Source of the DNA: RGIG2041 sp045652745
Lineage (GTDB): Bacteria; Bacillota; Clostridia; UBA1381; UMGS1253
Length of the DNA: 64,000 bases
NCBI GenBank assembly: GCA_045652745.1
Contig: JAZRUW010000009.1
Location: forward strand, 1-64,000
Direction: 5' to 3'
The notes below the pieces were generated by a model. That model was not told the DNA's origin and ran no database searches. It worked only from the letters and a program-made list of their open reading frames with translations. Below, one piece after another: positions 42,802-51,296 of the stretch. Every line of letters starts with the position of its first letter. Position 1 is the stretch's first letter. The position numbers were made by a program, and so were the translations under genes.

Positions 42802-42830
42802 TTGAAAATAGCTGACTTATGTGTTAAAAT
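42802..42830 (+). promoter_or_regulatory. Sigma-A promoter of the isomerase remnant and yhcH-like gene
   Basis: TTGAAA (42802-42807), 17-base spacer, TAAAAT (42825-42830). The promoter looks intact although the first gene it serves is broken. Confidence 0.75.
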
Positions 42831-42867
42831 AAAATGTAAACCGAAATATTTACAGGGGCGGACGAAA

Positions 42868-43156
42868 ATGGCATATAAATTGGGATTGACGTCGGTTTCG
42901 TTTTGAAACCATTCCCCTGAAGAGATTTTGAAGGCGATGCAAGGTGCCGGCTTGTCTGTGATTGAGCGGGGAAGTGATGTGCATGTTTTCAACTGGAGCG
43001 AAGATGGAAAATATCCGCTCTCGGATGCGAAAGATGTGTGGAAAAAGTATCTTTCTTGCTTTGCGGAGAACAAAACGCTGCTATCGGAATTTATGCCGGA
43101 CGGCAAGTTGGACACTTAAAAAAAGAAACGCAAGCATAAAAGAAATCGCAAGATAA
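42868..43156 (+). pseudogene. Decayed sugar-phosphate isomerase/epimerase gene
   Basis: From the ATG at 42868 the frame reads MAYKLGLTSVSF, an in-frame TGA (42904), then NHSPEEILKAMQGAGLSVIE, the start of xylose-isomerase-like TIM-barrel proteins. After SDVHV it jumps to what looks like the C-terminus of the same family (YPLSDAKDVWKKYL, then LLSEFMPDGKLDT), so most of the ~250-residue protein is missing. The frame ends at 43117, and a -KEIAR tail continues in another frame to 43156. Stop codon, internal deletion and frameshift together show a dead gene. The TGA probably replaces an arginine codon. Confidence 0.8.
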
Positions 43157-43186
43157 TTAAAATTTTTATATAAAGGAGAGAAGGAA

Positions 43187-43645
43187 ATGATTTTTGACAA
43201 CGTTAAAAACTGCGAGATGTACTATGGGGTGCACCCGAACTTCGAAAAGGCCTTTGCGTTCATTCAAAAGGCGTTTGAAGAAAATTTGCCGGTCGGCAAA
43301 TATGAAATTGACGACAAAGAAGTTTTTGCCTCTGTGCAGGAGTATACCTCCAAACTCAAGGAAAACAGCGGGTTTGAGGGGCATAAAAATTACATAGACA
43401 TTCAGTGCATTATGGCAGGTCGCGAAATTATGGGCTGCGTGGAAATTTCGGGCGCGGCAATCAAAAAGGAGTACAATGCCGAAAGAGATGTTGCCATTTA
43501 TGAAAAAAATGAGTTTGCGACCTACTGCGTAGCCGGTAAAGGTGATTTTTGCATTTTCTATCCGCACGACATCCACAGTCCGGGCGTAGCCTATAACGAC
43601 GTACCGTGTGAGATGAAAAAAATTGTTGTAAAAGTACATATATGA
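43187..43645 (+). CDS. YhcH/YjgK/YiaL-family protein
   Basis: 152 residues of the small cupin-like family that includes YhcH/NanQ and the beta-subunit of E. coli evolved beta-galactosidase. The conserved segments EGHKNYIDIQCIMAGRE (~63-80) and FCIFYPHDIHSPGVA (~124-138), with metal-binding histidines, are present. Relatives act as anomerases or accessory enzymes for sialic acid and related sugars. It lies downstream of the isomerase remnant and probably shares its promoter, and the sugar kinase is close by. Confidence 0.85.
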   Translation: MIFDNVKNCEMYYGVHPNFEKAFAFIQKAFEENLPVGKYEIDDKEVFASVQEYTSKLKENSGFEGHKNYIDIQCIMAGREIMGCVEISGAAIKKEYNAERDVAIYEKNEFATYCVAGKGDFCIFYPHDIHSPGVAYNDVPCEMKKIVVKVHI

Positions 43646-43674
43646 TTGAAAAGTAGGGGAAAGGAGTTTTTGAT

Positions 43675-44208
43675 ATGTCGAATATCTGGCATGATATTTC
43701 GCCGAAAAGAATACAGGCGGAGGATTTTATATGTGTAATTGAAATTTCCAAGGGCAGCAAGAAAAAATATGAACTGGATAAGGAAACGGGTTATCTGATG
43801 CTGGACAGAATTTTATACACATCGACGCATTATCCGGCAAATTACGGTTTTATTCCCCGTACCTACGGCGATGATAACGACCCGCTGGATGTGTTGTTAT
43901 TGTGTTCCGAGCAAATAGAACCGATGACCTTGGTGCGCGCCTATCCCATTGGCGTAATCACTATGATAGACAACGGACGCAGTGACGAAAAAATTATAGC
44001 CATTCCTTTCAGTGATCCGAATTATAATGTTTATAAGGATATCAGCGAGTTGCCGAAACATGTTTTTGACGAGATGAAGCATTTTTTCACGGTCTACAAA
44101 AATCTTGAAAACAAAGACACTGCCGTGGATGAAGTCAGCGGGAAGGCGGAATCTGTGAAAATTATTGAGCAGGCTATCGATAATTACATAGAAAATTTCT
44201 GCAAGTAA
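43675..44208 (+). CDS. ppa: Family I inorganic pyrophosphatase
   Basis: 177 residues. The metal-binding core YGDDNDPLDVLLL (~62-74), the earlier YPANYGFIPRTYG, the later DNGRSDEKIIAIP (~100) and the KYELD lysine are conserved. It hydrolyses the pyrophosphate made by biosynthetic reactions. The length is normal for bacteria. It follows the YhcH gene by 29 bases with an AAGGAG site, which may be co-transcription or chance. Confidence 0.93.
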   Translation: MSNIWHDISPKRIQAEDFICVIEISKGSKKKYELDKETGYLMLDRILYTSTHYPANYGFIPRTYGDDNDPLDVLLLCSEQIEPMTLVRAYPIGVITMIDNGRSDEKIIAIPFSDPNYNVYKDISELPKHVFDEMKHFFTVYKNLENKDTAVDEVSGKAESVKIIEQAIDNYIENFCK

Positions 44209-44259
44209 TGCATATAATTTATCGTGTGAACCGGTGGACGAATGCACAGGAGAAACATT

Positions 44260-46407
44260 ATGGATATGGTACAGATTTTAGCAAAAGAATTTGAAATGAA
44301 GGAAAATCACGTTGCCAACATCATTGAACTTATTGACGGCGGCAATACGATTCCGTTTATTGCGCGTTACCGCAAAGAAATGACGGGTGCGTGTGATGAC
44401 CAGAAACTGCGTGAACTTTCCGAGCGTCTTGCATATTTGCGCAATTTAGAAAAGCGCAAGGAAGAAATTATTGCATCCATCACCGAGCAGGAGAAAATGA
44501 CGGATACACTGATGGCGCAAATTGCTGAGGCGCAGACATTGGCGCGCTTGGAAGACATTTACCGCCCGTACAAGCCGCACCGCCGCACGAGAGCGACGAT
44601 GGCAAAGGAAAAGGGATTAGAGCCGCTTGCCGATGTCATTTGGGCGCAGGACGGCGCGGATGTGTATGCCCTTGCCGAGCAATTTGTGAACGAAGAAAAA
44701 GAGGTTTTGAGCGTTGAAGATGCGATTGCAGGCGCAAAGGATATCGTGGCAGAGCGCATGAGCGACGATGCCGCCTGCCGTGATGTACTGCGCCGTTTTA
44801 TCGGCAAAACCGCCTTCTTGGTGTCGACCTCCGATGCCGAAGAAGAGGGCGTATATGCGATGTATTACAACTACCGCGAGTCGGCCCATAAAATTCCGGG
44901 GCATCGCATCTTGGCGGTCAACCGCGGTGAAAAGGAATCTGTGTTGAAAGTCAGCATTGAAGTTGATGAGGTAGCGTGCATATCCAAAATGGAAAAGCAG
45001 TTCATCTCAGGCACGGGCGTAGCGCAGGATTTGATGCGCGGGGCGGCAGAGGATGCGTATAAGCGATTGATTTTTCCGTCGCTTGAGCGTGAACTGCGCG
45101 CGGCGCTGACCGAAAAGGCAGCCGCCGGGGCGATTTCTGTATTCGGACTCAATCTGAAGGCGCTTTTGATGCAACCGCCGATTCAGGGAAAAACCGTGCT
45201 CGGTCTGGATCCGGCATACAGAACAGGTTGCAAGATTGCGGTTGTGGACAAAACGGGTAAACTTTTAGATTGGACGGTGATTTATCCGACACCGCCGCAA
45301 AACAAAATCGAAGAAGCCAAGGCAAAATTAAAGGCATTGATTGAAAAATATGATGTAGATGTGATTTCCATCGGCAACGGTACGGCATCGAAAGAGTCGG
45401 AAATCTTTGTGGCCGAGCTCATCGGTGAAATTGATAAAAACGTGCAGTATATGGTGGTCAATGAGGCAGGTGCTTCGGTGTATTCCGCCTCTAAACTCGG
45501 AGCGCAGGAATTTCCGGACCACGATGTAGCGGTGCGCAGTGCCGTTTCGATTGCGCGTCGTTTGCAGGATCCGCTTGCGGAACTCGTGAAAATCGACCCG
45601 AAATCCATCGGTGTAGGACAGTATCAGCACGATATGCCGCCTAAGGAGCTTGATGCGGCGCTCGGCGGTGTGGTTGAGGCGAGTGTAAATACCGTCGGTG
45701 TTGATGTCAACACCGCATCGCCGTCTCTTTTATCCTATGTGTCCGGCCTTTCGGCAGCAACTGCGAAAAATGTCGTAGCTTATCGCGAGGAAATCGGCGA
45801 ATTTACGGCGAGAACACAGCTCAAGAAGGTGGCAAAGCTCGGCCCGAAAGCGTACGAGCAGTGCGCAGGTTTCTTGCGTATTCCGGGCGCGAAGAATATT
45901 TTGGACAATACGGCGGTGCATCCGGAAAGTTATGCGGCGGCGGAAATGCTTTTGGCGCATTTCGGTTACAGTGCAAAGGATGTGTCCGCAGGTAATCTCG
46001 GCGAACTGGAAGCGAAAATTAAGGCGGAAGGCGAAACGAAGGTTGCGCAAATTTGCGGCATCGGTGTGCCGACCCTGCGTGACATTGCTGCGGAACTTAT
46101 ACGTCCGGGCAGAGATATGCGCGACGATTTGCCTGCGCCGATGCTTCGAAGCGATGTCATGGATTTAAACGATTTAAAACCGGGCATGGAAATGAAAGGC
46201 ACGGTGCGCAATGTTATCGACTTCGGTGTATTTGTCGATATCGGTGTACATCAGGATGGTTTGGTGCATATTTCGCAGATTACCGACCGCTATATCAAGC
46301 ATCCGTCCGAGGTATTAAAAGTGGGCGATGTGGTGACGGTATATGTCATTTCGGTCGATGCACAAAGAAAGAGAATTGCTCTTACGATGAAAAAACAGAA
46401 CGCATAA
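44260..46407 (+). CDS. tex: Tex-family S1 RNA-binding protein
   Basis: 715 residues. In order: a Tex N-terminal helical domain, a YqgF-like RNase H fold (VLGLDPAYRTGCKIAVVD, ~311), a helix-hairpin-helix region (VDVNTASPSLLSYVSGLS, ~475) and a C-terminal S1 domain (VRNVIDFGVFVDIGVHQDGLVHISQI, ~640). This is the complete Tex layout. The protein binds nucleic acids and affects transcription and RNA processing. The ATG at 44260 has AGGAG at the proper distance; an earlier in-frame ATG at 44242 does not. Confidence 0.93.
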   Translation: MDMVQILAKEFEMKENHVANIIELIDGGNTIPFIARYRKEMTGACDDQKLRELSERLAYLRNLEKRKEEIIASITEQEKMTDTLMAQIAEAQTLARLEDIYRPYKPHRRTRATMAKEKGLEPLADVIWAQDGADVYALAEQFVNEEKEVLSVEDAIAGAKDIVAERMSDDAACRDVLRRFIGKTAFLVSTSDAEEEGVYAMYYNYRESAHKIPGHRILAVNRGEKESVLKVSIEVDEVACISKMEKQFISGTGVAQDLMRGAAEDAYKRLIFPSLERELRAALTEKAAAGAISVFGLNLKALLMQPPIQGKTVLGLDPAYRTGCKIAVVDKTGKLLDWTVIYPTPPQNKIEEAKAKLKALIEKYDVDVISIGNGTASKESEIFVAELIGEIDKNVQYMVVNEAGASVYSASKLGAQEFPDHDVAVRSAVSIARRLQDPLAELVKIDPKSIGVGQYQHDMPPKELDAALGGVVEASVNTVGVDVNTASPSLLSYVSGLSAATAKNVVAYREEIGEFTARTQLKKVAKLGPKAYEQCAGFLRIPGAKNILDNTAVHPESYAAAEMLLAHFGYSAKDVSAGNLGELEAKIKAEGETKVAQICGIGVPTLRDIAAELIRPGRDMRDDLPAPMLRSDVMDLNDLKPGMEMKGTVRNVIDFGVFVDIGVHQDGLVHISQITDRYIKHPSEVLKVGDVVTVYVISVDAQRKRIALTMKKQNA

Positions 46408-46411
46408 TCCG

Positions 46412-46447
46412 ATGTCCGTGAAAGAAGGTTTCTTTCGCGGACATTTT
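46412..46447 (+). terminator. Intrinsic terminator after tex
   Basis: A 14-bp stem (46412-46425 with 46431-46444, one G-U pair) and a short T-run. Confidence 0.75.
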
Positions 46448-46455
46448 CATAAGGC

Positions 46456-46484
46456 TTGCTTTTTTGTTGAAAAACGTGTATAAT
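46456..46484 (+). promoter_or_regulatory. Sigma-A promoter of the Lrp/aminotransferase operon
   Basis: TTGCTT (46456-46461), 17-base spacer, TATAAT (46479-46484). Confidence 0.75.
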
Positions 46485-46525
46485 AAATTAAATTCTCCTG
46501 TTTGGAGCGGAAAGGATGAACTTTC

Positions 46526-47005
46526 ATGGAAAAAATTTTGGAATTATTGGAAGAGAACAGCAGATTAACGGCTGAGCAGATTGCCGTAATGATAGACGAA
46601 ACACCGGAGGCGGTCGCGGCCGCCATTAAGTCCTTGGAAAAGGACAAAACAATTTTAGGTTACAGAACATTGGTCAACTGGGAAAAGACGATGAAGGAAT
46701 CCGTCAGTGCTTTAATCGAAGTGAAGGTTACGCCGCAGATGGGCGAGGGCTTTGATAAGATTGCAAAGCGCATTTACCAGTATGCCGAGGTGCAGAGTGT
46801 CTATTTGATGAGCGGCGGCTTTGATTTGTGTGTTATGATTGAGGGCAAAACCTTAAAAGAGGTTGCGCTTTTTGTCTCCGAAAAGCTTTCACCGATGGAT
46901 TCTGTACTGAGCACAGCAACGCATTTTGTGCTTAAAAAATACAAAGACGCCGGTGTAATCTTTCAGGTGGACAGCGGCGATGAGAGAAGGATGATTACAT
47001 TATGA
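46526..47005 (+). CDS. Lrp/AsnC-family transcription regulator
   Basis: 159 residues. An N-terminal winged helix (LLEENSRLTAEQIAVMIDETPEAVAAAIKSLEKD) is followed by an AsnC ligand-binding domain with the SVYLMSGGFDLCVMIEG strand pattern (~90-108). It overlaps the aminotransferase gene by four bases; this pairing is common in Firmicutes and suggests amino-acid-responsive control of that gene. The central helix differs from classic Lrp, so the ligand is unknown. Confidence 0.86.
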   Translation: MEKILELLEENSRLTAEQIAVMIDETPEAVAAAIKSLEKDKTILGYRTLVNWEKTMKESVSALIEVKVTPQMGEGFDKIAKRIYQYAEVQSVYLMSGGFDLCVMIEGKTLKEVALFVSEKLSPMDSVLSTATHFVLKKYKDAGVIFQVDSGDERRMITL

Positions 47006-48180
47006 GCCATTTTGACGTGGAGGCGCTCATTTCGCCTGTTGTCAAAAACATTCGCCCGTCGGGCATTCGAAAATATTTTGATATTGCAAACGAAATGGAA
47101 GATGTGATTTCCCTCGGCGTGGGTGAGCCGGACTTTGTAACGCCGGCGCATATCCGTAACGCAGGAATCACATCGTTGGAAAACGGACATACCTATTACA
47201 CGGCAAATTCCGGTTTGAAGGAATTGAAAACGGAGATTGCCAAATATTTAAGCAGGCGTTTTGATTTGAAATACGACGGCGCATCCCAGGTGCTTGTTAC
47301 GGTGGGTGGCAGTGAAGCGATTGATTTGGCACTTCGTGCAATTATCCAGCCGGGCGACGAGGTATTGGTGCCGGAGCCGAGTTTTGTGTGCTACAAACCG
47401 GATGCACAACTGGCCGGCGCGGTGGCTGTGCCGCTGGAAACCTATGAAAAGGACGGCTTTGCTTTAACGCCGGAGATTTTAAAGGCGGCGATTACGCCGA
47501 AAACCAAGGCACTGATTTTGCCGTATCCGAACAACCCGACCGGCGGTATTATGACCAAGGCGCAGGTGGAGGCCATTGCCGAGGTTTTAAAAGATACGAA
47601 CATTTTTGTGATTTCCGATGAAATTTATGCGGAACTGACCTATGGCGACAACAAGCATTTTTCAATTGCAGCTTTGCCGGAAATGTATGACCGCACGATT
47701 TTGGTGAGCGGTTTTTCCAAGGCCTATGCGATGACCGGTTGGCGTCTCGGCTATGCGTGCGCGCATCCGGCACTGATTAAGCAGATGACGAAAATCCACC
47801 AGTATGCGATTATGTGCTCGCCGACGGTAAGCCAGTATGCGGCGATTGAGGCGCTCAAAAACGGCGACGAGGACATTGAAAAGATGAAGACGGAGTATAA
47901 TCACCGCCGCAAGTTTATCGTAAATGGTTTTCGCACAATCGGGCTCGATTGCTTTGAACCGCTCGGTGCGTTTTACGTGTTCCCGTGCATTCAATCGACC
48001 GGCCTTTCTTCGGATGATTTTTGCGAGCAACTACTTTTGGAACAAAGGGTTGCCGTGGTCGGCGGTACGGCGTTCGGCGACTGTGGTGAAGGCTTTATTC
48101 GTTGTTCGTATGCGTACGGACTTGATAGCATTGCGGAAGCACTTGACAGGATGGAACTGTTCTTAAAGAAATTCAAATAA
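47002..48180 (+). CDS. Class I/II PLP aminotransferase (aspartate aminotransferase-like)
   Basis: 392 residues. The PLP lysine lies in SGFSKAYAMTGWRLGY (~237), with the preceding PYPNNPTGGIM (~174) and DEIYAELTY (~205). VGEPDFVTPAHIR near the start is typical of the fold-type I aspartate/aromatic subgroup. It exchanges an amino group between an amino acid and 2-oxoglutarate or similar. It is translationally coupled to the Lrp-type regulator. Substrate choice cannot be read from the sequence. Confidence 0.9.
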   Translation: MSHFDVEALISPVVKNIRPSGIRKYFDIANEMEDVISLGVGEPDFVTPAHIRNAGITSLENGHTYYTANSGLKELKTEIAKYLSRRFDLKYDGASQVLVTVGGSEAIDLALRAIIQPGDEVLVPEPSFVCYKPDAQLAGAVAVPLETYEKDGFALTPEILKAAITPKTKALILPYPNNPTGGIMTKAQVEAIAEVLKDTNIFVISDEIYAELTYGDNKHFSIAALPEMYDRTILVSGFSKAYAMTGWRLGYACAHPALIKQMTKIHQYAIMCSPTVSQYAAIEALKNGDEDIEKMKTEYNHRRKFIVNGFRTIGLDCFEPLGAFYVFPCIQSTGLSSDDFCEQLLLEQRVAVVGGTAFGDCGEGFIRCSYAYGLDSIAEALDRMELFLKKFK

Positions 48181-48181
48181 T

Positions 48182-48212
48182 AAAATATGCACCCACCGGG
48201 TGCATATTTTTT
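48182..48212 (+). terminator. Intrinsic terminator after the aminotransferase
   Basis: AAAATATGCACCC and GGGTGCATATTTT form a perfect 13-bp stem with a three-base loop and a T-run. Confidence 0.9.
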
Positions 48213-48224
48213 ATTTGAAAACAG

Positions 48225-48253
48225 GTGACAAAACGGAAAAGCCGTGATATAAT
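48225..48253 (+). promoter_or_regulatory. Sigma-A promoter of lepA-hemW
   Basis: GTGACA (48225-48230), 17-base spacer, TATAAT (48248-48253). Confidence 0.7.
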
Positions 48254-48297
48254 AAACTATCTATTTATGTGAAATTTTAAAGGAAAGGATTTTCCGC

Positions 48298-50097
48298 ATG
48301 CAAAAGAACATTCGAAATTTTTCTATTGTTGCACATATTGACCACGGTAAATCCACGCTGGCTGACCGCCTTTTGGAAAACACGGGTGAGGTTGAACAGA
48401 GAGATATGGAAAGCCAGCTTCTGGACAATATGGATTTGGAGCGTGAGCGCGGTATTACAATCAAGGCGCGCGCCGTGCGCTTAAACTACCGTGCAGAAGA
48501 CGGGCAGGACTATGTTTTAAACTTAATTGACACGCCGGGACACGTGGACTTTAACTACGAAGTATCGCGCAGTTTGGCGGCCTGCGAGGGTGCAATTTTG
48601 GTTGTCGATGCTTCGCAAGGTATCGAGGCGCAGACCCTTGCCAATACGTATCTTGCGCTCGAGCACGACTTGGAGATTGTGCCGGTTATCAACAAAATCG
48701 ACCTGCCGGCGGCAAGACCGGAAATGGTGAAAAACGAGATTGAAGATGTTATCGGCATTGAGGCACAGGATGCGCCGCTGATTTCGGCAAAAAACAATAT
48801 CAACATTCCGGCAGTTTTGGAAGAGATTGTGAAGCGTGTGCCGCCGCCGGAGGGCGATGCGAGTGCACCTTTGCAGGCGCTTATATTTGACTCCTACTAT
48901 GACAGTTACAAAGGCGTTATTGTCTATGTGCGTATCAAGGAGGGTTCAATCAAGGCGGGCCAGACCATTTTGATGATGGCGACGGGTGCCAAGTATGAGG
49001 TTGTGGAAGTCGGCTACTTAAAGCCGGTGGGCATGCAGAGAGCCGACAGCCTTTCTGCGGGCGAGGTTGGCTATATTGCGGCGAGCATCAAGTCGATGAA
49101 GGATGCGCGCGTGGGCGATACGGTGACAACTACTGACCGTCCGGCAAAAGAGCCGCTGACGGGCTACCGTGATGTACAGCCGATGGTGTTCTGCGGTATT
49201 TATCCGGCAGACGGCGCAAAGTACAATGACTTAAATGATGCGCTTTTGAAGCTGCAGTTAAACGATGCTTCTTTGGTATTTGAGCCGGAGACATCCGTAG
49301 CGCTGGGTTTTGGTTTCCGTTGCGGCTTTTTGGGACTTTTGCATATGGAAATTATTCAGGAGCGTTTAGAGCGCGAGTATAACCTTGATTTGGTCACGAC
49401 TGCGCCGAGTGTTGTGTATAAGGTGAAAAAGACCAACGGCGAATATTTTGATATTTCCAATCCGACCAATCTGCCGCCGGCTGCGGAGATTGAGTATATG
49501 GAAGAGCCGATGGTGAAAGCGGACATTATGGTGCCGAAAGACTATGTCGGCAACATTATGGAGCTTTGTCAGGACAGACGCGGCGTGTACAAGGATATGC
49601 AGTACATTGATGCCGACCGCGTGTCGCTCCACTACGATATGCCGCTCAATGAAATTATCTACGACTTTTTTGATGCACTTAAATCGCGCACGCGCGGGTA
49701 TGCATCCTTTGACTATGAACTCTACGGTTATCAGCGTTCGGATTTGGTAAAACTCGATATGCTCTTAAACGGCGACATGGTCGATGCGCTTTCGTTTATC
49801 GTGCACAGAGAAAAATCCTATACGCGCGGCAGAAAGATTGCGGAAAAACTCAAGGAAGCGATTCCGCGTCAACTCTTTGAAGTGCCGATTCAGGCGGCCA
49901 TCGGCGGTAAAATTATCGCAAGAGAAACCGTGAAGGCAATGCGCAAAGACGTGCTTGCAAAGTGCTACGGCGGCGACATTACCCGTAAAAAGAAACTTTT
50001 AGAAAAGCAGAAGGAAGGTAAAAAGCGTATGCGCCAGGTGGGCAGTGTAGAACTGCCGCAGGAGGCGTTTATGTCGGTGCTGAAACTCGATGAATAA
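48298..50097 (+). CDS. lepA: Elongation factor 4 (LepA)
   Basis: 599 residues, the normal length. GTPase motifs AHIDHGKSTLADRL (G1), RGITI (G2), DTPGHVDF (G3) and NKIDLP (G4) are followed by domain II, two EF-G-like domains and the LepA-specific C-terminal domain ending with RMRQVGSVELPQEAFMSVLK. It acts on stalled ribosomes. It overlaps the hemW gene by eight bases, a common order in Firmicutes. Confidence 0.96.
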   Translation: MQKNIRNFSIVAHIDHGKSTLADRLLENTGEVEQRDMESQLLDNMDLERERGITIKARAVRLNYRAEDGQDYVLNLIDTPGHVDFNYEVSRSLAACEGAILVVDASQGIEAQTLANTYLALEHDLEIVPVINKIDLPAARPEMVKNEIEDVIGIEAQDAPLISAKNNINIPAVLEEIVKRVPPPEGDASAPLQALIFDSYYDSYKGVIVYVRIKEGSIKAGQTILMMATGAKYEVVEVGYLKPVGMQRADSLSAGEVGYIAASIKSMKDARVGDTVTTTDRPAKEPLTGYRDVQPMVFCGIYPADGAKYNDLNDALLKLQLNDASLVFEPETSVALGFGFRCGFLGLLHMEIIQERLEREYNLDLVTTAPSVVYKVKKTNGEYFDISNPTNLPPAAEIEYMEEPMVKADIMVPKDYVGNIMELCQDRRGVYKDMQYIDADRVSLHYDMPLNEIIYDFFDALKSRTRGYASFDYELYGYQRSDLVKLDMLLNGDMVDALSFIVHREKSYTRGRKIAEKLKEAIPRQLFEVPIQAAIGGKIIARETVKAMRKDVLAKCYGGDITRKKKLLEKQKEGKKRMRQVGSVELPQEAFMSVLKLDE

Positions 50098-51208
50098 TTT
50101 CGGTTTATATCTTCATATTCCGTTTTGCATCCAAAAGTGTGCCTATTGTGACTTTTTGTCCGCACCGGCCTTGCCGGAAGTGCGCGAAGCGTATGTAAAT
50201 GCGTTGGTACACGAAATCCAAATGCAACCGTCGCAAACGCTCGATACGGTATTTTTTGGCGGTGGTACGCCGAGTTTGCTGAGTGAAAAACAGGTAGAGC
50301 GGATTTTAAATGCGATATACACGCATCATGCGGTAGCGGCGCAGGCGGAAATCAGTTTGGAATGTAACCCTGCCACGGCAGATGAAACCAAACTGCGCAC
50401 CTTTCGGAAACTGGGCATCAACCGCCTGAGCATCGGGGTGCAGAGTTTTTCGGAGGCAGAGCTAAAATTGCTCGGACGTGCGCACGATAGCGCACAGGCC
50501 AAGGCGTGTATTGAAGATGCCCATACGGCAGGCTTTGAAAATATCAATCTTGACTTGATGAGCGGTTTGCCGCATCAGACCTTGATGTCTTGGGAAAACA
50601 CCCTGCAAACGGCGCTTTCGTTTGCGCCGAAGCACATCAGCGCCTATTCGCTGATTGTCGAACCGGGGACGCCGTTTGAAAAACGGTACGCAGACGGCAA
50701 GGATTTGCCTAAAGAGGATGCGGAGCGCAAAATGTATGCGCGTACGGCTGAAATTTTGGCGCAAAACGGGCTTGAGCGCTACGAAATTTCCAACTATGCA
50801 CAGCCGGGGTACGAAAGTCGACACAATTTAAAATACTGGCATTGCAGTCCGTATCTGGCGGCAGGCCTTGGTGCGCACGGGTTTGACGGGCAGAAACGTA
50901 CGGAAAATGTGTGTGATTTAAAAACTTATTTAGATTTCATTTCACAAAATAAATTGCCGGCGGCGTGCGAAACCGTACTTTCGAAAGATGACCTTGCAAG
51001 CGAATGTATTATAATGGGTTTGCGTTTAAACGAAGGAATATCCCTTGCGGCATTTTCGGAAAAATTCGGTTACGATTTATACGAAAAGCACAAAGCCAAA
51101 CTGGATATGTATATCCGCGGCGGATTTATGCGCAAAGATGCAGACAGACTTTGCTTTACCGACAGCGGTATCTGCGTAAGCAATTCGATACTATGTGAAC
51201 TGATTTAA
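50090..51208 (+). CDS. hemW: HemW-like radical SAM heme chaperone
   Basis: 372 residues. The radical SAM motif CIQKCAYCDF (C-x3-C-x2-C, ~14-21) and FFGGGTPS (~58) match HemW, once annotated as oxygen-independent coproporphyrinogen oxidase. The N-terminus LYLHIPFC is diagnostic. HemW-type proteins carry heme rather than oxidising coproporphyrinogen. It is coupled to lepA and has no strong ribosome site of its own. Confidence 0.92.
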   Translation: MNNFGLYLHIPFCIQKCAYCDFLSAPALPEVREAYVNALVHEIQMQPSQTLDTVFFGGGTPSLLSEKQVERILNAIYTHHAVAAQAEISLECNPATADETKLRTFRKLGINRLSIGVQSFSEAELKLLGRAHDSAQAKACIEDAHTAGFENINLDLMSGLPHQTLMSWENTLQTALSFAPKHISAYSLIVEPGTPFEKRYADGKDLPKEDAERKMYARTAEILAQNGLERYEISNYAQPGYESRHNLKYWHCSPYLAAGLGAHGFDGQKRTENVCDLKTYLDFISQNKLPAACETVLSKDDLASECIIMGLRLNEGISLAAFSEKFGYDLYEKHKAKLDMYIRGGFMRKDADRLCFTDSGICVSNSILCELI

Positions 51209-51234
51209 AAAAGACGGACATTCCGTCTTTTTTT
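51207..51234 (+). terminator. Intrinsic terminator after hemW
   Basis: AAAAAAGACGGA and TCCGTCTTTTTT form a 12-bp stem with a three-base loop and T-run. Confidence 0.88.
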
Positions 51235-51296
51235 ATTTTCATAAAATGTTTAAAACTGTCCATACTACCAATATCAACTTTTTTGGAGGGTGTAGT

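Larger units (their letters stand above)
42564..42867 (+). other. Intergenic region with terminator and new promoter, no gene
   Basis: About 300 bases between the sugar kinase and the isomerase remnant. It contains a 16-bp terminator stem and, 120 bases later, a good sigma-A promoter. An open frame across 42688-42867 has no ribosome site and is judged accidental. Confidence 0.7.

Noticed and set aside
42904..42906. Selenocysteine reading of the in-frame TGA in the isomerase remnant
   Set aside because: The same gene also lacks most of its middle and is frameshifted at the end, so simple decay explains the stop.
51246..51296. A promoter just before the PTS gene (TTTAAA and TATCAA)
   Set aside because: Both boxes are poor and the implied start would fall on the ribosome site.
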